Source: a virus
Direction: 5' to 3' (one strand)
IMG/VR virus record: IMGVR_UViG_3300010430_000153
Span: 1 to 41,694 of that record
Length of the DNA stretch: 41,694 bases
Position 1 is the stretch's first letter. The number at the start of each line of letters is the position of its first letter. The notes below the pieces were generated by a model. It ran no database searches, was not told the origin of the DNA, and saw nothing but the letters and a program-made list of their open reading frames with translations. The position numbers were made by a program, and so were the translations under genes. Positions 22,560 through 31,055 of the stretch are shown one piece after another.

Positions 22560-22894
22560 ACCAGCTTCTCGATGTCCCGGGCCTTCATTCCGGTGTGCGA
22601 CAGGCAGGCATCGTAGAGCACCGCCGTGTCTGCCGAGTCGAGTTCGCGAAGGGCCTTGACGTCGCCCTGCTCGAGCAGGAGGTTCCCCTCCTCGTCGGCG
22701 AGGCACCGCACGACGAGCTGCCGCTCCGCGTCGCTGCGGACCTGGTCGTCGTTGAAGATCGCCGCCTGGTACTGCTCACGTTCGAGCTGAGTCAGCGAGC
22801 GGATCCGCACGCGGTGGCCGCTGATCGGGAGGGGAACCTCTCGAAAGCGGCGTTTCGCCGGCTGCAGCAGGGCTTCTCGGGTCGCAATAGTCAT
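22463..22894 (-). CDS. tail assembly chaperone (G-type)
   Basis: The product has 143 residues. It contains a beta N-terminus (REVPLPISGHRVRIRSLTQLERE), typical of tail assembly chaperones, and a disordered C-terminus rich in Pro, Ser and Asp. It lies between the tail tube module and the tape measure. The -1 slippery heptamer is at codons 112-114. In siphophages the unshifted and shifted products are both needed in a set ratio. The ATG start is clear. Confidence 0.8.
   Translation of the reverse strand: MTIATREALLQPAKRRFREVPLPISGHRVRIRSLTQLEREQYQAAIFNDDQVRSDAERQLVVRCLADEEGNLLLEQGDVKALRELDSADTAVLYDACLSHTGMKARDIEKLVGNSGSGTVVDAESVPPKPADDSVTSTPSSTD
22513..22559 (-). promoter_or_regulatory. programmed -1 ribosomal frameshift signal
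   Basis: On the minus strand the heptamer GGGAAAC lies in phase (G GGA AAC) at 22553-22559. After a 7-base spacer a perfect 9-bp stem GCGGCACGG/CCGTGCCGC (22537-22545 and 22513-22521) with a 15-base loop follows. Heptamer, spacer and stem fit the canonical signal. The lambda G/GT site uses the similar GGGAAAG. Confidence 0.9.
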
Positions 22895-22909
22895 GGGTGC
22901 TCCGTGGGG

Positions 22910-23287
22910 TCACTCGTCGACGACGATGATGCCGCCGTGGTTCTCGGACTTCGCATTCGGGCCGGGCTTGAACGAGCCGTCCGGGTTGTAGCCCGTAATC
23001 TCGCCCCGATCGAACTTCTCGAAGTCCTCCGGATGGATGCCGGCCCGGGTGCGGACGTGGGCGTGGAACGCTTCCGCCATACACTGCTCGAGCGGCTTGC
23101 CGCGCTTCGCGGCCCACTGGTCGCACCTCGCGAGGCACTCCTCGTCCGCCGGCTTCGCAATGCCCATCGCGACGAGTTTCCAAGCGTCGGGATGGTTGAC
23201 GGTCTCGCCGGCGGGACGCGGGAACTCGTGACGCTCGCCGTCCCGGATCTCGACACCGGTCGTGTCGACGATGGTGGTGGCCTTCAT
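22910..23287 (-). CDS. hypothetical tail-module protein
   Basis: A 125-residue protein with beta N-terminus (TTGVEIRDGERHEFPRPAG) and a charged helical middle. It lies between the tail tube and the chaperone G. It is not recognised. The last segment (GYNPDGSFKPGPNAKSENHGG) looks disordered. A minor tail role is inferred from position. Confidence 0.6.
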   Translation of the reverse strand: MKATTIVDTTGVEIRDGERHEFPRPAGETVNHPDAWKLVAMGIAKPADEECLARCDQWAAKRGKPLEQCMAEAFHAHVRTRAGIHPEDFEKFDRGEITGYNPDGSFKPGPNAKSENHGGIIVVDE

Positions 23288-23300
23288 GCTCGCTCCGTGG

Positions 23301-23717
23301 TCAGGTGGGGTAGGTGACGATGCCGTCGACCTTGATCGTGACGTTGGCCTTCAGGCCGTCCGCGAGGTCGACCGTCCCGCCGAGCGAGACGCCGGATCCA
23401 GTGAACGCCCACTCGGTCGTTCCCGAGTCGGCGAAGATGATCTTGTAGGAGTCGTCGGCGGGGGTCGTGAGCTTGTCCGTGAACTCCTGATGGCCGGCGA
23501 GAGCCGGGTCGAAGAACATCTCGAACGAGACCGACCCGCCCTCGGTCCGGCCGGTCAACTCGTACGGGATTCCGGCCCCGGAGTTGTCCAGGGTGTCCGC
23601 CTCGTACGTCTCGTTCTCCGCTTCCGGGAGTTCGATCGAGATGATCTGCGCGATGTCCGTCAGCGTCGACGCGATGTCCTGCTGCAGGACCGTGCCCTTG
23701 CATTTCACCTTGGCCAT
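23301..23717 (-). CDS. major tail tube protein
   Basis: The product has 138 residues: MAKVKCKGTVLQQDIASTL at the start, then ELPEAENETYEADTLDNSG and a beta-rich body ending VTIKVDGIVTYPT. This is the typical design of the siphophage tail tube monomer, which polymerises around the tape measure. It follows the tail completion protein and precedes the chaperone genes, the usual gene order. The ATG has an upstream GAGG-type site. Confidence 0.8.
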   Translation of the reverse strand: MAKVKCKGTVLQQDIASTLTDIAQIISIELPEAENETYEADTLDNSGAGIPYELTGRTEGGSVSFEMFFDPALAGHQEFTDKLTTPADDSYKIIFADSGTTEWAFTGSGVSLGGTVDLADGLKANVTIKVDGIVTYPT

Positions 23718-23727
23718 GGTTCGCTCC

Positions 23728-24165
23728 TCACGGGCGGTACTGAATCAGGAAATCGAGTGTCTCGACGTGGACAGAGTGCCCCTCGCCGGACGTCGCAGGT
23801 TCCACGCCTGACGTGCGGTCCTGGAACACGACGGCGAGAATCGTCTGGCTGCCGGCGGCTCCGCTGTAGTCGGCCAGGTAGGCGATCACGGCGGACGCGA
23901 GGGCCTTCGCCGCGCCCGGCGTTCGCGATTTGCAGTCGATGTCGATCTCGGCGACGTGCATCGCCCCGGCACCGGTGTAGTCGCCGCCCTCGAGGGTGTT
24001 GTTGTGCGAGTCGTCGAGGTTGGTGATCAGGACGTAGTCGAACGGCGATCCCTGCGGAGCGTCGTCGACGTAGACGCCCTTGAACTCGCCACCCTTCGTC
24101 TGGTCGACGAGCCCGGTGACCGTCGACTCGGCGAGCAGCAGCGTGCGGAGTCCTTCCTCGATCAT
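23728..24165 (-). CDS. tail completion / tail terminator protein
   Basis: The product has 145 residues. MIEEGLRTLLLAESTVTGLV is followed by a beta core (DYVLITNLDDS, HVAEIDIDCKSRT), which matches the layout of DUF3168-like tail terminator proteins. It lies between the HK97-gp10-like gene and the tail tube gene, where such proteins cap the tail. The ATG overlaps the upstream stop (ATGA). Confidence 0.7.
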   Translation of the reverse strand: MIEEGLRTLLLAESTVTGLVDQTKGGEFKGVYVDDAPQGSPFDYVLITNLDDSHNNTLEGGDYTGAGAMHVAEIDIDCKSRTPGAAKALASAVIAYLADYSGAAGSQTILAVVFQDRTSGVEPATSGEGHSVHVETLDFLIQYRP

Positions 24166-24656
24166 TTCGCGGCCCTCAGCTTCTCGAGGTCCTCGCGAAG
24201 CGACTGGACGACGGCCTTCTCCCGCTCGGCCCTGGTCGACTGCATGGCCGGCAGAATCAGCCCGCCCCACGTTTTCGGCATTGCCCCGGTCGGCGTGCCG
24301 TCGCTCTTGAGGCGGGCATCCGTGCCGAGAGCGCCCCAGTGGACGTTCTGCGACGAGATGCCGACGCCACCCTCGCTCGACCGTTTCGGCTGCTTCTTCC
24401 GCGTCCGTCGCTTGCCGACACCGAGTCCGATCTTCGTGGTGATCGACTTGTCGCCCTTGTCCGTCTTCGTCGAGTAGCCGACCGTCGCGCGGACCGACTT
24501 GTAGCGGGCCGGCACGGACGCCTTGATCGCCTTGACGACGATGCGGGCCTCCTTGTTCTTGGCCTTGCGGGTCTTCTGTCGCAGCTTCGGCCCGGTCAAC
24601 TCCTGCTCGAGCAGGGCGACCACCTCGCGAACGCCGGTGATCCGAATGCCGTCCAT
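24162..24656 (-). CDS. HK97 gp10-like neck/tail-component protein
   Basis: The product has 164 residues. MDGIRITGVREVVALLEQEL and the following KARKAKNKEA-type basic helix, then a beta region, are typical of the HK97 gp10 family found in the neck. A basic motif (GKRRTRKKQPKRSS) lies in the middle. The ATG at 24654-24656 overlaps the upstream stop by one base. It stands in the usual place between the head closure protein and the tail terminator. Confidence 0.75.
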   Translation of the reverse strand: MDGIRITGVREVVALLEQELTGPKLRQKTRKAKNKEARIVVKAIKASVPARYKSVRATVGYSTKTDKGDKSITTKIGLGVGKRRTRKKQPKRSSEGGVGISSQNVHWGALGTDARLKSDGTPTGAMPKTWGGLILPAMQSTRAEREKAVVQSLREDLEKLRAAK

Positions 24657-25027
24657 CAGTCCTTCCGCTTGCAGACGAGCCTGATCAGTTCGTGTCGCAT
24701 CCCTTCTTCCTGCACCTCGAACGCGGCGAGCACCTCGTACACGACATCGTCGAGACACACGCGGTTCTCGGCGGTGACCTGCTTCGTGTCGGAATCCCAC
24801 CGCACATCGAAGACGTGAGTCGTCTCGGCGTACAGTTCCCGGGCCCGCACGAACTCCCGGCCCGACTGCGTCCGCAGCATCGCCCACCGGCGACCTTCGC
24901 GGCCGTCGAACGGCAGCCAGTTCGCCGCAGAGGTGCGGTCGATCCGCCCCGACGAGTCGAGCGTGCTCGAGGTGTCGAGGCGTTCGATCTTGATGAGTCG
25001 ATCGAGTTGGCCGGCGGCCACGGACAT
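24656..25027 (-). CDS. head closure / head-tail adaptor protein
   Basis: The product has 123 residues. AGQLDRLIKIER near the start and a beta barrel pattern ending HELIRLVCKRKD match the SPP1 gp16-like head closure family. These proteins plug the portal channel and join head to tail. Its position after the connector and before gp10-like gene is standard. The ATG follows the upstream stop directly. Confidence 0.8.
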   Translation of the reverse strand: MSVAAGQLDRLIKIERLDTSSTLDSSGRIDRTSAANWLPFDGREGRRWAMLRTQSGREFVRARELYAETTHVFDVRWDSDTKQVTAENRVCLDDVVYEVLAAFEVQEEGMRHELIRLVCKRKD

Positions 25028-25030
25028 CGG

Positions 25031-25405
25031 TCACCCCACGATGAAGACGAGCGTCCCGGTCTTCGTGTTTCCGCCCTGTGCCACGACGACCTTCAGCCGT
25101 TCGTTGACGGCCCAGATGTAGTCGTTGACCGGCTCGGTTGCGTCGTACGTCTCGGCCCCGCCAGTGACGTCGTGCGTCGCCTGCCGGGGTTGCTTCTGGA
25201 CGGTGGACGTCCCCGCATTCGTCAACGTGAGGACGGCCTGCCCGGTGTCCTCCGTCGTGATCGTGATGTCGGCCCCGGTGTCGGCGTCGGCGTACTCGTA
25301 CCTCACGGAGAGGATGCGGCCGGTGACAACATCGTCGGTGTAGACGGTCGCCGCACCGCCAGCGGTCGTCGTGAATGCGGCACTCACCTTGCGGCAGAAA
25401 CTCAC
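25031..25405 (-). CDS. hypothetical virion protein (beta-rich)
   Basis: A 124-residue protein of alternating strands (ILSVRYEYADADTGADITITTEDTG, VVVAQGGNTKTGTLVFIVG), not recognised. The GTG overlaps the upstream stop (GTGA). It lies between a fibre-like small protein and the head closure protein, suggesting a head decoration or minor head role. Confidence 0.6.
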   Translation of the reverse strand: MSFCRKVSAAFTTTAGGAATVYTDDVVTGRILSVRYEYADADTGADITITTEDTGQAVLTLTNAGTSTVQKQPRQATHDVTGGAETYDATEPVNDYIWAVNERLKVVVAQGGNTKTGTLVFIVG

Positions 25406-25968
25406 GAGGATGCTCCACCGAGAACGACGAAGTTGATGACGAGGGTGTTGTCGCCCGCCGCGGATGCGTGCAGGTTCGTCACCGTGATGTCGAACTGGCC
25501 CGCCTGAATGTCCGTGACGGCCGCGATGAACGTCCCGGCTCCGTTGTTCGTCGCGACCACCGCGACCACGACCGACGTGGCTGCCACCTGCGAATTGGTC
25601 ACCGTGAACGTCGCTTCGCCGGCAGCGGCGACCGTCTGCGAGACGGTCGTGATCTGCCCAGAGTTGGTGTTGAGCGTCACGCCGGTCGTGATGTTCGTGG
25701 CCTGCGTTACCGTGCCGCCGTCGGCCATCGTCAGCGTGCCGTCGATCGACACGTCGTTCAGGCCGGTGACGTTCTTCGACGCATCGGCGGTGACCGCCTT
25801 GGATGCCGTGACCGTTCCCGCGGTCAGGCCGTCGAGCAGGGCGATCTCTGCGCCGGTGAGCGTGGTGCCGCTCTCGTCGGTGTAGAAGTTCGCCCCGTTG
25901 AGATGGAGGTCGCCATCCTGGTCGATGTAGACCGCGTTCTCGTGGTGGCCGGCTTCGGTCGTTGCCAT
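25402..25968 (-). CDS. head-fibre-like or decoration protein
   Basis: The product has 188 residues. GTTLTGAEIALLDGLTAGTVTASKAV is a motif frequent in phage structural proteins with a trimeric coiled-coil and beta shaft. The remainder is Thr/Val/Ala-rich beta. GAGGAG precedes the ATG. In the head region it may be a head fibre or decoration protein rather than a tail fibre; both remain possible. Confidence 0.65.
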   Translation of the reverse strand: MATTEAGHHENAVYIDQDGDLHLNGANFYTDESGTTLTGAEIALLDGLTAGTVTASKAVTADASKNVTGLNDVSIDGTLTMADGGTVTQATNITTGVTLNTNSGQITTVSQTVAAAGEATFTVTNSQVAATSVVVAVVATNNGAGTFIAAVTDIQAGQFDITVTNLHASAAGDNTLVINFVVLGGASS

Positions 25969-25978
25969 TGGGTTCTCC

Positions 25979-26548
25979 TCAGACGACGAGCGTCACGCGC
26001 TCGTCGAGGACTCGGTACGGTTCGAGAAGTGAAATCGCCGCGATCTCGTCCGCTTCGCGATTCCAGTACAGGCTCCCGACCTTCAGTTTGACGGCGTGCA
26101 CGAGGTCGGCGGGGATGGCCGATGCCGCCCCGTAGCCGGCGACGAACGTGACCGTCGCCGCGTTCACCTGGTCGGCGGTCGTCGGGAACGAGACTCCGTC
26201 GGCGAGCACGATTCGACCAGGCGTGGATGACGTGTCGACCTCGTAGTTCGACGACGCCCATGTCTGCGTGTTGCCGTCCGCGTCGACGTACTGGATCGAC
26301 GACACGGACTGCAGCGGTGGTCGCGGAACGTGGAGGGAACACCACCCGCGCCAGAAATCGTCGCGTTTCAGCGTGAACGTCTGCGTGATCAGGGCCCGCC
26401 GCGTCACCTGCTCCACCCACGTCCGGGCCGCCGCGACAAGCGTCCCGATGTAGGTGTCCTCGTCGGGCGTGTCGACACGGAGGTGAGCTTTCGCCTCCGA
26501 CGTCGACACGGGTTCCGACGCTGGAGCACTGGTGAGCGTGAGCCCCAT
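25979..26548 (-). CDS. head-tail connector protein (gp6-like)
   Basis: The product has 189 residues. STSEAKAHLRVDTPDEDTYIGTLVAAARTWVEQVT is the helical signature of the HK97 gp6 / phiE125 gp8 head-tail connector family, which forms a ring below the portal. The rest alternates strands and helices and ends with a helix. Position after the capsid genes fits. The ATG has the usual spacing. Confidence 0.85.
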   Translation of the reverse strand: MGLTLTSAPASEPVSTSEAKAHLRVDTPDEDTYIGTLVAAARTWVEQVTRRALITQTFTLKRDDFWRGWCSLHVPRPPLQSVSSIQYVDADGNTQTWASSNYEVDTSSTPGRIVLADGVSFPTTADQVNAATVTFVAGYGAASAIPADLVHAVKLKVGSLYWNREADEIAAISLLEPYRVLDERVTLVV

Positions 26549-26560
26549 CGACGCCTCCGA

Positions 26561-27019
26561 TCAGGACTCGGCCGGGCTGACGACGTGGGCCGGCGTGCCG
26601 GCTGCCGTGCTGTGAGCCGAGACCGGCAACTTCTTCTTGCCGTACAGCATCACCCACACGCTGCCGTACGCGATGTTGGCCGTCGTCGACGTCCGAACCG
26701 CCTGAAGGTATCGCTCCCGCGGGCGGTGAACCGACACCTCGAGGAACTTCTGGTTGAGGTCGTCGTTCGCGGCGCTCGTGGCCGTGTCGACCGCACCGGA
26801 GAGCGCCGCCATCCCGGAGTCGGCATCGGAGGTGTTCTGCTCGATCGTGAGGGCGGCAACGCCGGTGTCGACCGAATCGGTGATCATCGTGAAGAAGATC
26901 GCACCCTCGTAACCGGCCATGTCGATCCGGTCGGAGTTGTCGTCGATCGAGGAGCCCGCGGCGACCGGCGAGCCGATCTCGCGAAGCTCCACGTCCTTTC
27001 CGAGCTGCTGAGTCATCAT
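26561..27019 (-). CDS. hypothetical head protein, possible capsid decoration
   Basis: The 152-residue product alternates strands (GAIFFTMITDSVDTGVAALTIEQ) and includes a surface-like motif (HRPRERYLQAVRTS). It lies between the major capsid and the connector genes, the usual place of head stabilisation or decoration proteins. It is not recognised with certainty. GGGGAG precedes the ATG. Confidence 0.6.
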   Translation of the reverse strand: MMTQQLGKDVELREIGSPVAAGSSIDDNSDRIDMAGYEGAIFFTMITDSVDTGVAALTIEQNTSDADSGMAALSGAVDTATSAANDDLNQKFLEVSVHRPRERYLQAVRTSTTANIAYGSVWVMLYGKKKLPVSAHSTAAGTPAHVVSPAES

Positions 27020-27068
27020 CTGTTCGTTCTCCCCGTACTTCTGGGCTGGGTTCCGTGGCTGGCGATGG

Positions 27069-28433
27069 TCAGGCGAGCGTCACGCGGGCGAACGCTTCCT
27101 CGAGGACCGGCATCGCGTCGGTCTCCTTGCGGCCGATGAAGCCGACCTGGTTCGTCTCCGCGTACAGCTCGACGAGACGCTGCATCGACATCTGCAGCGA
27201 GTCGGCGATCCAGTAGTGGGAAAGGTCGCCGAGCAGGCCAACGTAGAGCCCGGTCGTGAACGTGTTCGGGGCGAACTCGCTCATCGACAGCGGCATGTTG
27301 AGCAGCCGGTCCGGCTGGCCCGCCTGCAGGCCGGGCTGCCAGAGGTACTGCCCCTCCCCGTCCTTCAGCTTCGCGATTTGCTTGATCGCGTCGCGGTGGA
27401 AGATCCACCTGGCCCGCATGTGGTACTGCCCCTTCAGGCTGTACTTCGCCTCGATGAGCCCGTCCGCCTTGATGGTGGTCGTGGTGTTGCCCGTCGAGAC
27501 GTCGCGGCTCGTCGAGATGCCGTCGTTGGAGGCCGTGAACAGCCCGAGCGGCTGCTGGTTGCCCGTGCCCGTCAGGAACGCCTTCTCCTCGGTGACGGCC
27601 ATCTTGTAGCCGAGCCGCTGGAGCACGAGGTCCTCGGGATTGAGGGCCGCGACGCGGAGCAGCTTGTTCGACACCTTGATCCGCTTGGCGAGCGGATGCG
27701 GTGCCAGTTCCCGCTTCCCGAACGCCATCGTCGAGTCCTCGGAGCCGGTCTGCAGCTCCGTGGTCCAGTCGAAGTCGGCCGGATCGGTGTCGAGGCTCGG
27801 GAACCCGACCGAGTCACCCGTCGCGAGCGGGAACACGGTCCCGAACTGCCGGATGAACAGCATGTCGTCGACGAACTTGATCAGCCGCGCGACGAACTGG
27901 GTCGGGACGAGGTAGCCCCCGTCCGTCTGCGAATCCGCCTGCAGCGCCCGCCGCTCCGTCTCGCCGAGATGGTGCGGAGACTTGGTCAGCAGCGATCGGA
28001 ACGCCTGCTCGTACTCCGGCTGCGCTCGCTCGTAGAGAGCGGCGAACGACGGCCGCGGGTCGTCCTTGCGGAACTCGACCGTCCGCCTCTCGCCGCCGAA
28101 GAGGTTGTCCCGCCACTCGATCTTGAACGGCTTCCCGTCGGAACGCGAGCCGTCGTTGCCCGGCTGGCGACGCTCCTCGCGACGATCGCCGCCGTCGAGG
28201 TTCGACCAGCGATCGAGCCGGCTGCGTCGCTCCTCGTCGCCGTTCTTCTTGTCGATCGCCTCCGAGTAGACGTCGATGTCGGCGGACATCTCGTCGAACT
28301 TGCGGGTCTCCTCGTCGGAGAGGTCCCGCTTCTCGGACTCGGCGGTGTCGATGAGCTTCCGGCTCTCGGCGATGAGGTCGGCCCGCTCCTCGTACAGCTC
28401 CTTGACGGTCATCCCGTCGGTCTTGATCGCCAT
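27069..28433 (-). CDS. major capsid protein (HK97 fold)
   Basis: The product has 454 residues. An N-terminal coiled-coil delta domain (about residues 10-70) is followed by a charged linker and then the HK97-fold core (TDGGYLVPTQFVARLI, DSVGFPSLD, ALNPEDLVLQRL, TEEKAFLTGTG). The delta region is probably removed by the adjacent prohead protease. The C-terminal end (QVGFIGRKETDAMPVLEEAFARV) is typical. The ATG at 28431-28433 ends a leader with two stem-loops. Confidence 0.9.
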   Translation of the reverse strand: MAIKTDGMTVKELYEERADLIAESRKLIDTAESEKRDLSDEETRKFDEMSADIDVYSEAIDKKNGDEERRSRLDRWSNLDGGDRREERRQPGNDGSRSDGKPFKIEWRDNLFGGERRTVEFRKDDPRPSFAALYERAQPEYEQAFRSLLTKSPHHLGETERRALQADSQTDGGYLVPTQFVARLIKFVDDMLFIRQFGTVFPLATGDSVGFPSLDTDPADFDWTTELQTGSEDSTMAFGKRELAPHPLAKRIKVSNKLLRVAALNPEDLVLQRLGYKMAVTEEKAFLTGTGNQQPLGLFTASNDGISTSRDVSTGNTTTTIKADGLIEAKYSLKGQYHMRARWIFHRDAIKQIAKLKDGEGQYLWQPGLQAGQPDRLLNMPLSMSEFAPNTFTTGLYVGLLGDLSHYWIADSLQMSMQRLVELYAETNQVGFIGRKETDAMPVLEEAFARVTLA

Positions 28434-28443
28434 CGTTCGTGCT

Positions 28444-28535
28444 CCGCTGTTGTGCCAGCGGGGCAACGCAAACGGGGCGCGGATTACCCGCCGGCGGTCA
28501 ATGAAGACTCACCAGCCAGCAGTCCGCGCCCCGTT
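28444..28535 (-). promoter_or_regulatory. structured leader of the major capsid gene
   Basis: In this 188-base gap a perfect 13-bp inverted repeat (28471-28483 with 28523-28535, AACGGGGCGCGGA) encloses a 39-base loop. Nearer the start codon a 6-bp hairpin CCGCTG/CAGCGG occurs at 28444-28461. A third hairpin (CTGCCG/CGGCAG, 28615-28634) overlaps the protease stop. None is followed by a T-run. A role in mRNA stability or attenuation of this highly expressed gene is inferred. Confidence 0.55.
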
Positions 28536-28621
28536 GAACGTGGGCGAAGTGCCTTCTACCGTTGGGGTCGTCGGCTGTGCGACGAATCGTCCCGCGGGTG
28601 ACCTCTGTGTTGTGCTGCCGA

Positions 28622-29251
28622 TTATCGCCGGCAGATTTGCTCCGTCAAGCCCAGTCGACGACGAGCGAGCTCGAGACGGGCGAAGTTCATCTTCCGCGAT
28701 GCGAGCGACCGCTTCGCCACCGAGACGTCCGTCCCCGCGAACGCCGGGAACGACACGGGGCCGACGTCGAACAGGTCGACGTCGAGGATCCGCCGAATCG
28801 TGCGGTGCTCCTCCTTGTCGTCCTCCCATTCCTCGCGAGTCACGCGGAAGGCGTAAGACGATCCCGTGATGTCTCCACGGCGGACGCTGACGAGAATGTC
28901 GCGGCCGACTTGGGTGTCCGGCACGTCGATGCGGTAGGCAAGCCCGGCGTCGTCCGTGGAGAGCGACAAAGTGCCAGCCGTTGACCTCCCCAAGATTCGG
29001 GAAGGGTCGTGGTCGACCAGTGCCCGAACGTCCTGCCCCTCCTTCAAGGCTCGGTCGAACGCTCCGGGCTCGACACGTTCGACGAAACTGCCGTCGCCGA
29101 AGATGTCGAACTCGGTCAACGGATCCTCGTCGCGGTAGTAGACCGCCGCGTGGCCGGAAAGCCGTTCCGGCTTGTCCTCGTCGTCCGCACGGTGCTCGAC
29201 CTGGGCAACGGCCGACGCGGCGAACCAGTCTCGTCGTTCGAGATCCATCAT
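28622..29251 (-). CDS. prohead protease (peptidase family U35)
   Basis: The product has 209 residues. It has SGHAAVYYRDE near the start, ALVDHDPSRILGR (H81), DITGSSYAF (Ser131/132) and DVGPVSFPAF, the layout of the HK97 prohead serine protease. It would cleave the capsid delta domain during head maturation. The ATG at 29249-29251 overlaps the portal stop. It lies between portal and capsid genes, as usual. Confidence 0.88.
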   Translation of the reverse strand: MMDLERRDWFAASAVAQVEHRADDEDKPERLSGHAAVYYRDEDPLTEFDIFGDGSFVERVEPGAFDRALKEGQDVRALVDHDPSRILGRSTAGTLSLSTDDAGLAYRIDVPDTQVGRDILVSVRRGDITGSSYAFRVTREEWEDDKEEHRTIRRILDVDLFDVGPVSFPAFAGTDVSVAKRSLASRKMNFARLELARRRLGLTEQICRR

Positions 29252-30882
29252 GCTGCCTCCAGAATGGCGTTGACGAGCGAGTCGGTACGCTCGGATTCCC
29301 AGTCCTCCGTCACCGCCTCGAAGCGGTTGACGATCTCCTCTCGACGACACTCCGTCGCTTCGACGAGCGCGGCCGAAGACTGCTCGACGTGCACTCGAAT
29401 CGCCGAGCGATGCTGCTCTCCGAGACGCTGCACCATCAGATCCTCGTGCTTCGCGTAGAACGACTCGCACCACTCGATGATGTTCGCCCCATTCTCGGCG
29501 GACCGCTTCGCCGCTCGCGTGGCGTTGTGCACTTCGCGACCGATCAGGCCCCGCACGGCTTCTTCGAGGAGGTGCCGGAGGAACGCTCGTGAGTCGTCTT
29601 CGCCTGGCTGCGGCGGATCGGATGGCGGGTCGGCCGGGCCGGTTGGAGGGTCGTCAACCGGCTGCGAGTTGCCCTCGATCGCCTTGTCGATCGTCGTCAT
29701 GTTGAGCGGCACGAAATGCTTCTCGCCCATGCCGTTGGGGAGCGGGTTCTTGTCCTCGAGAACGCGAACCTCGTCGATGTTCTCCCAGCCGTTCTGCAGG
29801 GCGATCGCGTGTGCCTCGTACCGCGTCTTGATGTCGCCTCGCAGGAGACCTTCGACGCTGTGCTTGACGAACAGCCTTCCCTGCTGCCGTTTCGAGATCA
29901 GAAGCCGGTTGTACTGCTGCTCGAACCGGACGAGCCAGGGGCGGATCGTGTGCTTCTCGAAGTCGAGCGACTGCTGCTCGATGTTCGAGAACGTCGCTCG
30001 CTCGAGGTCGCCGAGCATGTGCAGCGGGACGCGGTAGATGCGGGCGACTTCCTCCACTTGGAACTTCCGAGCCTCGATGAACTGCGCCTCGTTCAAAGGC
30101 ATCGTCATCATCTTCGGGTCGGCTCCGTTGTCGAGGATCAGCGGCCGGTGGGCTCGTCCCGCGCTGTGCTGCTCGATCGTTTCCCGCAAGTTCCTCTCTG
30201 CCACGTCGCCGAGCTGCTTCCCCGGCGGCATGACGACGATCATCGACGGTCGGGCAGCGTTGCCGTAGAACGCTGCCCCGAACCGCTCGGCAGCCAGTCC
30301 CATACCGACGGACTCGGCCATCAGCCGCACCGGGGACCAGCCAACCAGGCCGTCACCGCCGAGACCTCGGAGGTGTAGCACCTCGGATCGATCGAGTTCG
30401 GTCGTTCGCCCGTCCTGCAGCGTCCGCTCGTACAACAGTTCTCCGGACGGGGTCCGGAACGGGCGAATCTCCCAAGGCTGGACGTGGTCGAGCTGTGAGA
30501 CCTCTCCGCGGGCGTTGTAGTACGCCCGGGCGTAGCCGTTCCCCCACGTCAGCACGCGCTGAATCTGCGTTTCTCGAAGGTCGAACGGCGTCATCTCGTC
30601 GTTCGGGAAGCCGTTGTTGAGCAGATACGCGGCGGGGTGCTGCGTGACCTCCGCCCTTCCACCGCCCGGCAACCGTTCGTAGACCTTCAACGGTAGCGAG
30701 GCGATCGTCTCGGCGATGATGCGGACCGCCGCGAAACACGCCGCGAACCGCATCGCGGACTCCTCGTCGACGTGCACCTTGCTCGCAGTGTCCGATCCGC
30801 CACCGAAGATTCTCGCAATGGCGGGGTCGCGAGGGTTGGCCAGGTCGACGGACGCCCGCCGCTCGAGCAGTGTCGTAATCAT
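29248..30882 (-). CDS. portal protein (HK97 type)
   Basis: The product has 544 residues. Typical features are AACFAAVRIIAETIASLPLKVYER, RVLTWGNGYARAYY and RVPLHMLGD...FSNIEQQSLDF. The portal ring occupies one capsid vertex and is the channel for DNA. The C-terminal part is an acidic, coiled-coil extension (about residues 420-544). The ATG overlaps the upstream stop (ATGA). Length is a little larger than the usual 400-430 residues because of the extension. Confidence 0.9.
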   Translation of the reverse strand: MITTLLERRASVDLANPRDPAIARIFGGGSDTASKVHVDEESAMRFAACFAAVRIIAETIASLPLKVYERLPGGGRAEVTQHPAAYLLNNGFPNDEMTPFDLRETQIQRVLTWGNGYARAYYNARGEVSQLDHVQPWEIRPFRTPSGELLYERTLQDGRTTELDRSEVLHLRGLGGDGLVGWSPVRLMAESVGMGLAAERFGAAFYGNAARPSMIVVMPPGKQLGDVAERNLRETIEQHSAGRAHRPLILDNGADPKMMTMPLNEAQFIEARKFQVEEVARIYRVPLHMLGDLERATFSNIEQQSLDFEKHTIRPWLVRFEQQYNRLLISKRQQGRLFVKHSVEGLLRGDIKTRYEAHAIALQNGWENIDEVRVLEDKNPLPNGMGEKHFVPLNMTTIDKAIEGNSQPVDDPPTGPADPPSDPPQPGEDDSRAFLRHLLEEAVRGLIGREVHNATRAAKRSAENGANIIEWCESFYAKHEDLMVQRLGEQHRSAIRVHVEQSSAALVEATECRREEIVNRFEAVTEDWESERTDSLVNAILEAA

Positions 30883-31055
30883 CGAGTCGCCCCCCAGACG
30901 GAACCGGCCAGCATCAACCCGCCGACGACGATCAGCGACACCGCCGGAGAGACCCACCAGAGCCCAACGCCCATCGTCGAGAGCCCGAGAATGCCCGTGA
31001 CGTTCACCACGAGTTCCTTCCTCGAACAATCCTCGCTCGGTTGCTCTTCGCTCAC
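30879..31055 (-). CDS. small membrane protein between TerL and portal
   Basis: The 58-residue product has two hydrophobic stretches (VVNVTGILGLSTMGVGLWWV and AVSLIVVGGLMLAGSVWG), with a charged N-terminus. The GTG at 31053-31055 overlaps the TerL stop (GTGA) and its stop overlaps the portal start, so it is clearly a real gene. Small two-helix proteins at this place are often seen in phages; a holin-like role is possible but not shown. Confidence 0.65.
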   Translation of the reverse strand: MSEEQPSEDCSRKELVVNVTGILGLSTMGVGLWWVSPAVSLIVVGGLMLAGSVWGATR

